Assembly: GCF_020990385.1 (NCBI RefSeq)
Contig: NZ_CP087598.1
Span: 1,865,001 to 1,929,000, forward strand
Reading direction: 5' to 3'
DNA: 64,000 nt
Source of the DNA: Paracoccus sp. MA
GTDB taxonomy: Bacteria; Pseudomonadota; Alphaproteobacteria; Rhodobacterales; Rhodobacteraceae
Program-made: the position numbers and the translations under genes
Notes under the pieces: model-generated
What the model saw: only the letters and a program-made list of their open reading frames with translations
Database searches by the model: none
Told to the model about the DNA's origin: nothing
In this document: positions 17,828-25,833 of the stretch, one piece after another
Position numbering within the stretch: the first letter of the stretch is position 1
How the letters are laid out: every line of letters starts with the position of its first letter

Positions 17828-17896
17828 TCGCGACGGCTCTGGATAATTGGCGAAAACATGGCATGATCGCGACGCCATTCATGGACGAATCGCGAC

Positions 17897-18910
17897 ATGC
17901 CCGAACACGACCCCTCCGCCGATCCGAACCAGCCGCGACTGCGCATCGGCTTCCTGCTGACCCCGCGCTTCACGCTGTCGGCCTTTGCCACCTTCGTGGA
18001 CGTGTTGCGGCTGGCGGCCGATGACGGCGACGGCTCGCGCCCGATCCGCTGCCGCTGGCGGGTGCTTTCGTCGGACATGACCTCGGTGCAATCGTCCTGC
18101 GGCATGCGCATCGAGCCCGAGGAGCGGCTGGGCGACCCTGCCCGCTTCGATTACATCATCACCGTGGGCGGGCTGATCGACGGCGGGCCCGGCCTCTCTC
18201 CGGACCAGGCCGCCTTCCTGCGCCGGGCCGCGGCAGCGCGGGTGTCGCTGGGCGGACTCTGCACCGGCGTCTTCGCCATGGCCCGAATCGGGCTGATGGA
18301 CGGCTATCGCTGTTGCGTCAGCTGGTTCCATCATCAGGATTTCCTGGCGGAATTCGAAAAGATGCGCCCGGTCTCGGACCAGATCTTCGTGGTGGACCGC
18401 GACCGGATCTCTTGTTCGGGCGGGGTCAGCGCCGCGCATCTGGCGGCCTTCCTCGTCGATCGCCACCTGGGACGGGCGGCGGCGCGCAAGGCCCTGTCGA
18501 TCCTGATGATCGACGAGCCGATGGCCGGAGACCGTCCTCAGCCTGGTCTTCCGCTTGAGCTGCATGCGCGGGACCCTCTGGTGCGGCGGGCGCTTCTGGC
18601 GATGCAGCAGAACCTGCACGCGCCGCTGCCGATCGCGCGCATTGCCCGCGATCTGGGTGTGGGGCGGCGCAAGCTCGAGCGGCATTTCAACGCCGACCTG
18701 GGCATCCCGCCGGCCGATGCCTCGATCCGCATCCGGCTGGCGCAGGCGCGCATGCTGCTGGCGCGCACCGACCGCACCGTGACCCGCATCGCCGAGGAGA
18801 CCGGCTTCTGCGACGCCTCGCACCTGATCCGCGTCTTCCGCGAGACCGAGGGCAGCACGCCCGATCTCTGGCGCCAGAGCCGCGGCCTGCCGGCCGGGGA
18901 GGCGCCCTAG
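17897..18910 (+). CDS. GlxA/AraC-family transcriptional regulator
   Basis: 337-residue regulator with an N-terminal DJ-1/PfpI-like domain (about 15-200) joined to a C-terminal AraC double helix-turn-helix (about 225-325). The DJ-1 part contains GGLCTGVFAMARIGLMDGYRC, with a cysteine at the usual elbow. The AraC part contains LPIARIARDLGVGRRKLERHF and the second helix set TRIAEETGFCDASHLIRVFRE. Members often control amine or quaternary-amine catabolism (GbdR, CdhR, ArgR types). The ligand here is unknown and no catabolic operon is adjacent. It follows the exporter gene by 69 bases. Confidence 0.88.
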   Translation: MPEHDPSADPNQPRLRIGFLLTPRFTLSAFATFVDVLRLAADDGDGSRPIRCRWRVLSSDMTSVQSSCGMRIEPEERLGDPARFDYIITVGGLIDGGPGLSPDQAAFLRRAAAARVSLGGLCTGVFAMARIGLMDGYRCCVSWFHHQDFLAEFEKMRPVSDQIFVVDRDRISCSGGVSAAHLAAFLVDRHLGRAAARKALSILMIDEPMAGDRPQPGLPLELHARDPLVRRALLAMQQNLHAPLPIARIARDLGVGRRKLERHFNADLGIPPADASIRIRLAQARMLLARTDRTVTRIAEETGFCDASHLIRVFRETEGSTPDLWRQSRGLPAGEAP

Positions 18911-18992
18911 CCGCCCGTTGCACGGCCCTTTGCGGCAACGCCGGCGCCTCTGCCGGATAATGGCCCGGCCATTCGGATGAGGAGAGGGACAG

Positions 18993-19442
18993 ATGCCGAA
19001 CAAAGCCACAGTCAGGGGGGTGCTGGTGGACGCGACGCTCGCCCCGGTCGCCGCGGGCAAGATCGTCGCCACGCTGCAGGGCTCGGACATTTTCGACGGC
19101 GGGGTGCGGGTGGTGACGCAGAAGGTCGAGGCGACCACGAATGCGCAGGGCGAATGGGCGCTGGCGCTGATCGTGAACGGCGAGGGCGAGACGGCGGGCA
19201 CGAGCTGGACCATCGAGGGCTACAACCAGTATGTGGCCAAGGTCTTCGAGGCGAAGGCGCTGTTTCTGGCCTCCGGCCTGGAGATCACCCTGGGCGACCT
19301 GGAAAAGACCAGCGCCCAGAACCTGAAGGCGGCGCGCGAGGCCGGCCTCGCCCGGCTGATCCTCGCCGCCGATTACGACAGCTACCAGGCCATGCCGGAA
19401 AACCAGAGGCGCCAGAACGATCTCGTGGTGGTCAAGCCGTAG
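18993..19442 (+). CDS. Hypothetical protein, beta-rich
   Basis: 149 residues behind a strong GAGGAGAGGG ribosome site. There is no signal peptide and no transmembrane helix. The N-terminal 95 residues look like an all-beta, Ig- or carboxypeptidase-regulatory-like domain (VRGVLVDATLAPVAAGKIVA, TTNAQGEWALALIVNGEGE). The remainder is helical (LEKTSAQNLKAAREAGLARL). Domains of this look are common in phage and secreted structural proteins, but no phage genes are nearby. I do not recognise the family. It stands alone between the GlxA regulator and a gene-poor stretch. Confidence 0.65.
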   Translation: MPNKATVRGVLVDATLAPVAAGKIVATLQGSDIFDGGVRVVTQKVEATTNAQGEWALALIVNGEGETAGTSWTIEGYNQYVAKVFEAKALFLASGLEITLGDLEKTSAQNLKAAREAGLARLILAADYDSYQAMPENQRRQNDLVVVKP

Positions 19443-20658
19443 CCACCCGCCCGGCACCGAACTGGCCCGCCTGCCGGAGCTTCGGCAGGCGCGCCACACC
19501 TGCCCGCACCACCGGCAGCCGGCGCCACACGCCCACGCAGAAGGGCCGGAAAAGGTGGCGCTTTTTCTTTGAGCATGCACCTGGGGGTCTGGTGCCTATT
19601 CGGCGGCCGAGACCGAAGCCCGTTTCGGCCGGCCTGATCGCAACCGGCAGGCCGCGATGATCGACCATGTCGTTGATCCCGACCCACTCCGTTACGACAG
19701 CCGTGACCTTCGCCCGTTTCCCCCAAGCCGCGACCTGGCGGGCGCGGATGATCGCGCTTTCGGATGCAGCGACCCTGTCTGGGGAATTGAGGACCCCATG
19801 CCCCGGCGCATCCCCAGCCTGAGATCGGCGCAGCGGCCAACGGCTTCGCCTGCATGACGTCGATGGATCACGCCGCGCCGGCAGATTGGGCGGCACACTG
19901 ACCGAGGTCGTGCCGGAACCGGCGGGAAGCTGGTCGCGAAGATCCCCCTGCCGACGATGCGATCCGTTCCCAAAGCATGCGTGATCGAGTTGCCTCTGCG
20001 GAAAGGGATGGCCCTTCGAATCCGGTAAATGGAAGGCTGTCACGATCGATGCGAGCAGGCGAATGCCAAGCGTTTCGAGGAAGGCTGCGCAAATCCCTGA
20101 CAACGCATCGCACCGGCCCGAGCCTGCGGGTGAAAAAGGAGCGTAGCAGGCTGATCGGGCGAAGGAAGAGGATGAACCCTCGAACGTCACGCGCTTGTCG
20201 ATGCGCAGGGCCTCGATCCTCCGCGATGACAAGCTGCCCCCTCCGACCAGCTGTCCCAGGTCGACCGAGTGCTGGCGCAGTGAAGCCATGGCGCTGAATG
20301 GTAGAGATGCCCTTGAAAGACAAACGACAAGCAAGCGGGTCAGACCCGGCAAGGCCCCAGCAAACGTCTCAACAGGATCGAGACTTGTCCGGCAGGACCA
20401 AGGACTGACCGCATCGCCCTCGCCGCAACCGCCCTGTCCGGACTGTGAACCTGACCTCCTGGGGTCCGAGCTCTGCCGGCTTGAGCCCGTCGCCGGATTG
20501 CGGGTCGGCATCTGACACTTGTGGCAGCCCCCTGACCTGTCGGCATCACACTCGTCTTGAAAGGCTGATCGCGGCCTTTGCCGGACCACACACCGGACGG
20601 AGGACAGTATGGACAGTCCATGGCCGCCTCATCGGCAGGGACGGGCCCGGGAGAACGC
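19443..20658. other. Gene-poor stretch of about 1.2 kb
   Basis: No gene I can support. Long open frames exist on the minus strand (for example 19432-20589) but they are Ser/Arg-rich, lack a convincing ribosome site and overlap each other in several frames. The base composition is less regular than in the neighbours, and codon-position bias typical of the real genes is not evident. It may be decayed coding sequence; I could not match it to any transposase or other family by eye. Confidence 0.4.
19468..19491 (+). terminator. Hairpin downstream of the 149-residue gene
   Basis: Perfect nine-base arms (cgcctgccg / cggcaggcg) with a six-base loop, 26 bases after the stop. No T-run follows, so it may be a weak or Rho-assisted terminator. 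Confidence 0.4.
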
Positions 20659-20853
20659 TCAGGGACCAGCTTCCGCCAGCCGTGTCCGAAGCCGCCGGGC
20701 GGCCTCATGCAGCACGTTGATCCGGTAGAGGCTCAACTCGTCAGGTTCCTGGCCGAGATTCAATTCGATATCCGCAAGGGCGACATCGGCAGAAACCTCG
20801 CGTTCCAGAATCCATGCGATGGTTTCGTCGGGCAGTTCCTCTACTCTGGTCAT
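20659..20853 (-). CDS. Small acidic hypothetical protein
   Basis: 64 residues (MTRVEELPDETIAWILEREV...), mostly helical and acidic, with no membrane segment. A strong AGGAGG lies seven bases before the ATG. A markedly AT-rich stretch (20895-20935) sits just upstream and could hold a promoter. No similarity comes to mind. The ribosome site and codon use make it more credible than the other frames in this gene-poor area. Confidence 0.5.
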   Translation of the reverse strand: MTRVEELPDETIAWILEREVSADVALADIELNLGQEPDELSLYRINVLHEAARRLRTRLAEAGP

Positions 20854-20894
20854 TCCGAACCTCCTGTCCTGACCGGCGCCGTGGATGCCGGGAC

Positions 20895-20935
20895 AGAGAT
20901 ATTACGACAAAGTTAATCGTATTTTTCAAGAATGA
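20895..20935 (-). promoter_or_regulatory. AT-rich probable promoter of the 64-residue gene
   Basis: On the minus strand TTGAAA is followed 19 bases later by TAATAT, inside the only AT-rich segment of this region. The spacing is longer than ideal, so this is tentative. Confidence 0.3.
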
Positions 20936-21076
20936 ACCGTTCCCCCTGCGGAGAACCAGTTGCCAAATTTGACCCGGGAACGAGAAGAAAATCCCTGCCC
21001 GCCGCAAGGGCCGCCCGGCAATAGGACGCGGACCTGCCGGCGCCTGCGGCACCATGCGATGCGTCTTGGAGGGAAA

Positions 21077-21153
21077 TGGTAGCGGAGGAGGGATTTGAAC
21101 CCCCGACACAAGGATTATGATTCCTCTGCTCTAACCAGCTGAGCTACTCCGCC
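21077..21153 (-). tRNA. tRNA-Met (CAU), elongator type
   Basis: 77 nt including an encoded CCA. The acceptor stem is GGCGGAG / CTCCGCT (first pair G-U). The D-arm is GCTC-AGCTGGTTA-GAGC. The anticodon loop ATCATAA gives CAU. The T-arm has GGGGGTTCAAATCCC. The paired first position distinguishes it from an initiator tRNA. A tRNA-Ile2 with modified CAU is a less likely alternative. Confidence 0.92.
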
Positions 21154-21363
21154 ACGGGTGCGTGCGATTTACGGTGAGCGGCGGGGAGCGTCAAGGGGCC
21201 GAAAGCAGCTTTGTCAAAGTTTTTGGCCCGGATCGAAAATCGCCCCCCATCCGGCGCCAGGCCCCCCCGCCACGCGACCGGGGTCCAGCCTGCGGACGTG
21301 CCGCGCCGCTTCGGCGCGAACCTCCCAGAAGGAAAAGGACAGGGGCCCGATGCGGCCGGCCCG

Positions 21364-22206
21364 TCAGACCGAGATGCCGTTGCGCCCGGCCAGATCGGTG
21401 AAGAACTGCCAGGCCACCCGGCCCGAGCGCGCGCCGCGCGTCGCCTGCCACTCGATCGCCTCGGCGCGCAGCTGCTCTTCGGGGACCTGCAGGCCGTAGG
21501 CATCGCAATAGCCGCGCACCATGGCGAGATATTCGTCCTGCGAGCAGGGATGAAAACCCAGCCACAGCCCGAACCGGTCCGAAAGCGAGACCTTCTCCTC
21601 GACCGCCTCGCCGGGATGGATCGCGGTCGAACGCTCGTTGTCGATCATGTCGCGCGGCATCAGGTGGCGCCGGTTCGAGGTGGCGTAAAGGATCACGTTG
21701 GCGGGACGGCCCGAGATGCCGCCGTCCAGCACCGCCTTGAGCGACTTGTATTGCGTGTCGTCATGGCTGAAGGACAAGTCGTCCGAAAACAGCACGAAGC
21801 GCCGGTCCCGGGCCCGGCCCAGAATCGCCAGCAGCCGGCCGACCGAACCCAGATCCTCGCGCGCGATCTCGACCAGAACCAGGGGCAGGCCCTGACGCAC
21901 CGCCTCGGCATGCACCGCCTTGACGAGCGAGCTCTTGCCCATGCCGCGCGAACCCCAGAGCAGGGCGTTGTTGGCCGCATGGCCGCGGGCGAATTGCAGC
22001 GTATTGGCCAGAAGCGTGTCGCGCGCCCTGTCGATGCCGATCAACTGCACCAGATCGACGCGGTTGACCTCGGCCACGGGCTCCAGCCGGTCGGGATCGG
22101 GATGCCAGACATAGGCGGTGGCCTCGGTAAAGCTCGGCTCGGGGGCGGGCGGCGGCGAAAGGCGCTCCAGCGCCTCGGCCACGCGCAGCAGGGCTTGTTC
22201 AGACAT
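21364..22206 (-). CDS. DUF815 AAA+ family ATPase
   Basis: 280-residue P-loop ATPase of the DUF815 family. The Walker A is [20 protein letters not shown], the Walker B region VLFSDDLSF, sensor 1 [12 protein letters not shown], and a conserved MIDNE follows. It starts at 22206 and overlaps the tatC stop by 8 bases, so it is translationally coupled to the Tat operon. The molecular role of this family is not established. The linkage to tat is an observation, not proof of a role in export. Confidence 0.88.
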   Translation of the reverse strand: MSEQALLRVAEALERLSPPPAPEPSFTEATAYVWHPDPDRLEPVAEVNRVDLVQLIGIDRARDTLLANTLQFARGHAANNALLWGSRGMGKSSLVKAVHAEAVRQGLPLVLVEIAREDLGSVGRLLAILGRARDRRFVLFSDDLSFSHDDTQYKSLKAVLDGGISGRPANVILYATSNRRHLMPRDMIDNERSTAIHPGEAVEEKVSLSDRFGLWLGFHPCSQDEYLAMVRGYCDAYGLQVPEEQLRAEAIEWQATRGARSGRVAWQFFTDLAGRNGISV

Positions 22207-23059
22207 CGGCTTGCCGTTCCTCCAGTTCGCGCTTCTTCTCGATCCGGCGCACGAGGAAGATCGACGCCTCGTAAAGCCCATAGATCACCGTGAACAGCAC
22301 GATCTGGCTGATGACATCGGGCGGCGTCACCATGGCGGCCAGCACCAGGATCACCACAACGGCATAGCGCCGCACGCTCGCCAGCCCCTCCGAAGACACC
22401 AGCCCCGCCTTGCCCATCAGCGTCAGCGCCACCGGCAGCTGGAAGGACAGGCCGAAGGCCAGGATGAACTTGGTGGTCAGCGTCAGGTATTCCTCGACCG
22501 AGCCCTGGAAGACGATGCCGGCCCAGGGTTCCTTGGCCGAGGCCACCGCTCCGGCCGCCTGCGTGGCCGCCGCGGCAGGATCGTCGGGCAGCGCCAGCGG
22601 CCCCTGCTGGAAGCCCAGGAAGAAATCGAAGGCCCAGGGCAGGATGATGTAATAGGCGAAAGCCGCACCGATCAGGAACATCACCGGCGAGGCGACCAGG
22701 AAGGGCAGCAGAGCGTTCTTTTCGCTGCGATAGAGCCCCGGTGCCACGAACCGCCACAGCTGGTAACCGACCACGGGAAAGGCCAGCACGAAACCGCCGA
22801 AAAAGGCGATGCGCATGGCGACGAAGAACCCTTCCTGCAGCTTCAGCAGGATCAGCCCGCAGGTCTGGTCACGCTTTTCCAGCGCCTGGCAGATCGGCTG
22901 GGTCAGAAAGTCGAAGATCGGGTTCCAGATGAAATAGCACGCCACCATCGCCACGACGAAAGCCAGCACGGACCAGATCAGCCGCGTTCGCAGCTCTGCC
23001 AGATGCTCGATCAGCGGTGCGGAAGTGTCGTCGATATCGTCCGGCTTGGCTGATTTCAT
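22199..23059 (-). CDS. tatC: Sec-independent protein translocase TatC
   Basis: 286-residue polytopic core of the twin-arginine translocase, which recognises RR signal peptides and exports folded proteins. Six hydrophobic helices can be traced. Conserved features are [13 protein letters not shown] near the N-terminus, FWx[11 protein letters not shown], and [10 protein letters not shown] near residue 220. A long periplasmic loop around residues 155-185 is Ala-rich. The start at 23059 ([11 protein letters not shown]) fits the family; the in-frame upstream sequence overlaps tatB and is discarded. tatB lies 31 bases upstream. Confidence 0.96.
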   Translation of the reverse strand: MKSAKPDDIDDTSAPLIEHLAELRTRLIWSVLAFVVAMVACYFIWNPIFDFLTQPICQALEKRDQTCGLILLKLQEGFFVAMRIAFFGGFVLAFPVVGYQLWRFVAPGLYRSEKNALLPFLVASPVMFLIGAAFAYYIILPWAFDFFLGFQQGPLALPDDPAAAATQAAGAVASAKEPWAGIVFQGSVEEYLTLTTKFILAFGLSFQLPVALTLMGKAGLVSSEGLASVRRYAVVVILVLAAMVTPPDVISQIVLFTVIYGLYEASIFLVRRIEKKRELEERQADV

Positions 23060-23090
23060 CGCCACGGAGCGGCCTCTTCTGTCAATCGTG

Positions 23091-23591
23091 TCAAGCGCGG
23101 TCCGAGCGGCGCACGGCATGCAGGCGCCGGCGGCCCTCGGCGGTGTCCAGCGCCTCATCCGTCGCAACCGCCGGCCCCGCGATGCCCGGCGCGGGCGGCA
23201 AAGGGGCGGGCGTGGCGCTGTCATTGGCCGTGGGCCGCGGCGGCAGCGGGGCCGAAGGATCGGGCAGGGGCGCCGCCTTGCGGCCGGCTTCCTGCTTGGG
23301 GTTCAGCGGGTCCCATTTCTCGAACCGCTCGGTGGCGCGCTCCAGCGCGTCAAGGCCAAGCGTGCGTTTCGAACTCAGCGCGTTCACGTCCTTCAGCGTC
23401 TTGGCCGCATCGTCGAGGCCCGAGGATTTCGCCGCATCCTCCATCGCGCTGCTGAACTCGCGCGCCATGGACCGGGCGCGCGCCGTGATCCGCCCCAGGC
23501 TGTGGAACAGCTTGGGCAGGTCCTCCGGGCCGAGGACGATCAGCGCCACGACGCCGATCAGCAGCAGCTCGCTCCAGCCGATATCCAACAT
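23091..23591 (-). CDS. tatB: Sec-independent protein translocase TatB
   Basis: 166 residues. The N-terminal helix is [21 protein letters not shown], with the TatB-typical Glu at position 8. An amphipathic helix ([21 protein letters not shown]) and a disordered Pro-rich tail follow. It pairs with TatC as the signal-peptide receptor. It lies between tatA and tatC in the standard order. Confidence 0.95.
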   Translation of the reverse strand: MLDIGWSELLLIGVVALIVLGPEDLPKLFHSLGRITARARSMAREFSSAMEDAAKSSGLDDAAKTLKDVNALSSKRTLGLDALERATERFEKWDPLNPKQEAGRKAAPLPDPSAPLPPRPTANDSATPAPLPPAPGIAGPAVATDEALDTAEGRRRLHAVRRSDRA

Positions 23592-23610
23592 GAGCGCCGG
23601 ACCCGGGGGA

Positions 23611-23937
23611 TCAGAGCTTGGTGGTGTCGGTCGGCGTCACGTCGCGCAGCGTGCTGTCGGCAGTGGCGCGGGCGCGCTCGGCCTCCAGCTTGGCGCGTTC
23701 TGCCGCGATCTCGGCGCGGGCGCGCTCGATATCGTCGGTGGTCTTCAGCTGCTCCAGTTCCTTGGGCTCGCTGCGGGCGGCAGCGTCGATATCCTCGCTG
23801 CCCTCCTTGACGCCTTTCTTGAAGGCGGTGATCCCCTTGCCGACCTCGCCCATCAGGGACGAGACCTTGCCGCGCCCGAAAAGAACCAGAACGACGATTG
23901 CGATCAGCAATAGCGCCATGGGTGAAGGTGCGTGCAT
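23611..23937 (-). CDS. tatA: Sec-independent protein translocase TatA
   Basis: 108 residues. The start at 23937 (MHAPSPMALLLIAIVVLVLFG) is set by GGAGGT six bases upstream. The open frame continues upstream but overlaps marC on the other strand and has no family character. A short hydrophobic helix, the FGRGK hinge and an amphipathic helix (VSSLMGEVGKGITAFKKGVKEG) define TatA, the pore-forming subunit. The tail is charged and helical. First gene of tatABC-DUF815; marC is divergent. Confidence 0.95.
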   Translation of the reverse strand: MHAPSPMALLLIAIVVLVLFGRGKVSSLMGEVGKGITAFKKGVKEGSEDIDAAARSEPKELEQLKTTDDIERARAEIAAERAKLEAERARATADSTLRDVTPTDTTKL

Positions 23938-24097
23938 CTGTTTACCTCCGTGGCCGGGCCCCTGGGGCCCTGCGGTGCCTCTATTCGTTCCGATATAGGT
24001 CGGGATCGGCTGTTTCGAAACCCCCAAACGCGTGATCGGACGGTTTGACGCGCGGCCCCGCTTCCCCCTCCGAAGGTTCCGCGCAATACTGCCGGCC

Positions 24098-24709
24098 ATG
24101 GAAAGCACACAGATCATCAGCGCCTTCGTCACGCTTTTCGTGGTCATCGACCCGGTGGGGCTGGCGCCGCTCTTCATCGCGCTGACCCGCGGCATGTCGC
24201 CGCAAAGGCGGCGGCGAATCGGCTGGCGGGCGCTGGCCATCGCCGCGGCGCTGATGACGCTCTTCGGCCTGGCGGGCGAGGCGATCCTGGCCGGGATCGG
24301 CATCTCGCTTTCCGCCTTCCGCATCGCGGGCGGGCTGCTTCTGTTCCTGACCGCGCTCGACATGCTCTTCGAGCGCCGCACCGAGCGGCGCGAGGGCCAG
24401 GCCAGGGACGACGACGACGACCCTTCGGTCTTTCCGCTGGCGACGCCGCTCCTGGCCGGGCCCGGGGCGCTGGCCTCGATGATCCTGCTGGTCGGCCAGG
24501 ACGCCAGCCCCGGCCACACGCTGATGATCCATCTGGTGATGCTGGCGGTGCTGGGGATCGCCGCGGCGCTTTTCGCCATGGCCGGGCCGATCGCCCATGT
24601 GCTGGGCCGCACCGGAACCATGGTGGTCACGCGGCTCTTCGGCATGCTGCTCGCGGCGCTGTCGATCCAGTTCGTGATCGACGGGCTCAAGGGCTCGGGG
24701 CTGGTGTGA
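24098..24709 (+). CDS. MarC family inner-membrane protein
   Basis: 203-residue, six-helix membrane protein of the MarC/UPF0056 family. It starts at MESTQIISAFVTLFVVIDPVGLAPLF, with the family-typical VIDPxG in the first helix. The central cytoplasmic segment RRTERREGQARDDDDDPSVFPLATPLLAGPG contains the conserved P-L-A-x-P-x-x-x-G-P motif. The function is not settled; an early link to multiple antibiotic resistance was not upheld. Its stop overlaps the start of the next gene by one base (TGATG). Confidence 0.9.
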   Translation: MESTQIISAFVTLFVVIDPVGLAPLFIALTRGMSPQRRRRIGWRALAIAAALMTLFGLAGEAILAGIGISLSAFRIAGGLLLFLTALDMLFERRTERREGQARDDDDDPSVFPLATPLLAGPGALASMILLVGQDASPGHTLMIHLVMLAVLGIAAALFAMAGPIAHVLGRTGTMVVTRLFGMLLAALSIQFVIDGLKGSGLV

Positions 24710-25284
24710 TGGGCGAGGAGTTCGGCCGGCTCGCCTATCTCGTGCTGCTGCTGATCGCGATCGGCGGCTTCCTGCTGGTCGAGCTGCGCAACCGCCCGGG
24801 CAAGACCCTGCGGCAGGCGGCGGCCTGGGGGCTGATCTTCCTCGGCGCCGTGGCCCTGGCCGGGCTCTGGGACGACATCCGCGGCGCGGTCTCGCCCCAG
24901 GCGCGCATGCTCGAAGGCGGCCGGATCGAGGTCCCGCTGGGCAATGACGGCCATTACCACCTGACGGCCGAGGTGAACGGCACGCCGGTGCGCTTCGTCA
25001 TCGATACCGGCGCCAGCACCATCGCGCTGGGGCCGAGGGACGCGGCCCGGGTCGGCATCGATCCCGACAGCCTCGCCTATGCCGGCCAGGCGCGCACCGC
25101 CAACGGCATCGTCCAGACCGCGACCGTCCTGCTCGATTCGGTCGCCATCGGCGAGATCCGCGACAGCCGCGTCCCGGCGGTGGTGCTGCGCGCCGACCTC
25201 AGCCAGTCGCTGATGGGCATGTCCTACCTGTCGCGCTTCGCCCGCGTCAGCATCGAGGCCAACCGCCTCATCCTCGAACGCTGA
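24709..25284 (+). CDS. Retropepsin-like aspartic protease, membrane anchored
   Basis: 191-residue TIGR02281-type clan AA aspartic protease. Two N-terminal hydrophobic segments (LAYLVLLLIAIGGFLLVEL, AAAWGLIFLGAVALAGLW) anchor it. The catalytic VIDTGASTIALG lies near residue 98 with a flap-like region after it, and MGMSYLSRF is conserved near the C-terminus. Only one DTG motif is present, so it should work as a dimer, probably facing the periplasm. It is translationally coupled to marC by the TGATG overlap. Natural substrates are unknown. Confidence 0.88.
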   Translation: MGEEFGRLAYLVLLLIAIGGFLLVELRNRPGKTLRQAAAWGLIFLGAVALAGLWDDIRGAVSPQARMLEGGRIEVPLGNDGHYHLTAEVNGTPVRFVIDTGASTIALGPRDAARVGIDPDSLAYAGQARTANGIVQTATVLLDSVAIGEIRDSRVPAVVLRADLSQSLMGMSYLSRFARVSIEANRLILER

Positions 25285-25299
25285 CCCGCTTCTTTCTTG

Positions 25300-25313
25300 C
25301 CCAAATATCCCGG
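25300..25313 (-). repeat. Copy B of dispersed GAGTATTTGGGAAAC motif (diverged)
   Basis: Reads GGATATTTGGGCAAG on the minus strand, next to a GC-rich hairpin (25351-25371, ggggggcagagcccccc core) in the spacer between the protease and holC. Confidence 0.4.
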
Positions 25314-25383
25314 GGGGAGCGCGCCCTGCGCCCCGCCAAGGGGTGCAGGGCGCGCGGGGGGCAGAGCCCCCCGACGCCCCGCG

Positions 25384-25833
25384 CTACTGCCTGCGTTCCC
25401 AGCGCCCCCCCGCCTCGGACCAGTATTCCGCCGCCACGCCTTCGGCCGTCAGCGCCCGCCATTGCGCACGGGCGCGTTCCAGCGCCTCGGGGTCGTTGCC
25501 GTCGAACAGGATGCAGGCCCGCTCCAGCGCCCCGCATTCCGCGGCCGAGACCTCGGCGCCCTCCAGCGCGATCAGGCAGCGCGCCGCATTCGCCGCCGCC
25601 TGGCCCTCGACCGTCAGCAGCACCGGCTGGCGGGCATCATGCGGTCCGCCGGCCAGGCCGTGCGGCAGGAAGCCCTCGCCCAGCCACAGCCTCTCGTCCA
25701 GCGCCACCTGACGCACCCGGTCCCTGCCCCGCAGCTCGACCCGCCAGCCCGCCTGCAGGCTCTTGCCGATCAGCATCGGCAAGAGCTGCCCGGGACCCGA
25801 GCGGGTCAGGTGATAGAACAGGGCCGAACCCAT
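25384..25833 (-). CDS. holC: DNA polymerase III chi subunit
   Basis: 149 residues beginning MGSALFYHLTRSGPGQLLPMLIGKSLQAGWRV, the usual HolC N-terminus. It has the conserved LDERLWLGEGFLPHGL and a Rossmann-like core ending ILFDGNDPEALERARAQWRAL. Chi links the clamp loader to single-strand binding protein. The start overlaps the pepA stop (TGATG), the usual alphaproteobacterial pepA-holC pairing. Confidence 0.93.
   Translation of the reverse strand: MGSALFYHLTRSGPGQLLPMLIGKSLQAGWRVELRGRDRVRQVALDERLWLGEGFLPHGLAGGPHDARQPVLLTVEGQAAANAARCLIALEGAEVSAAECGALERACILFDGNDPEALERARAQWRALTAEGVAAEYWSEAGGRWERRQ

Noticed and set aside
19432..20589. 385-codon minus-strand frame in the gene-poor stretch
   Set aside because: Ser/Arg/Gly-rich with no motif, no ribosome site and overlap with other equally long frames; I looked for transposase motifs and saw none.
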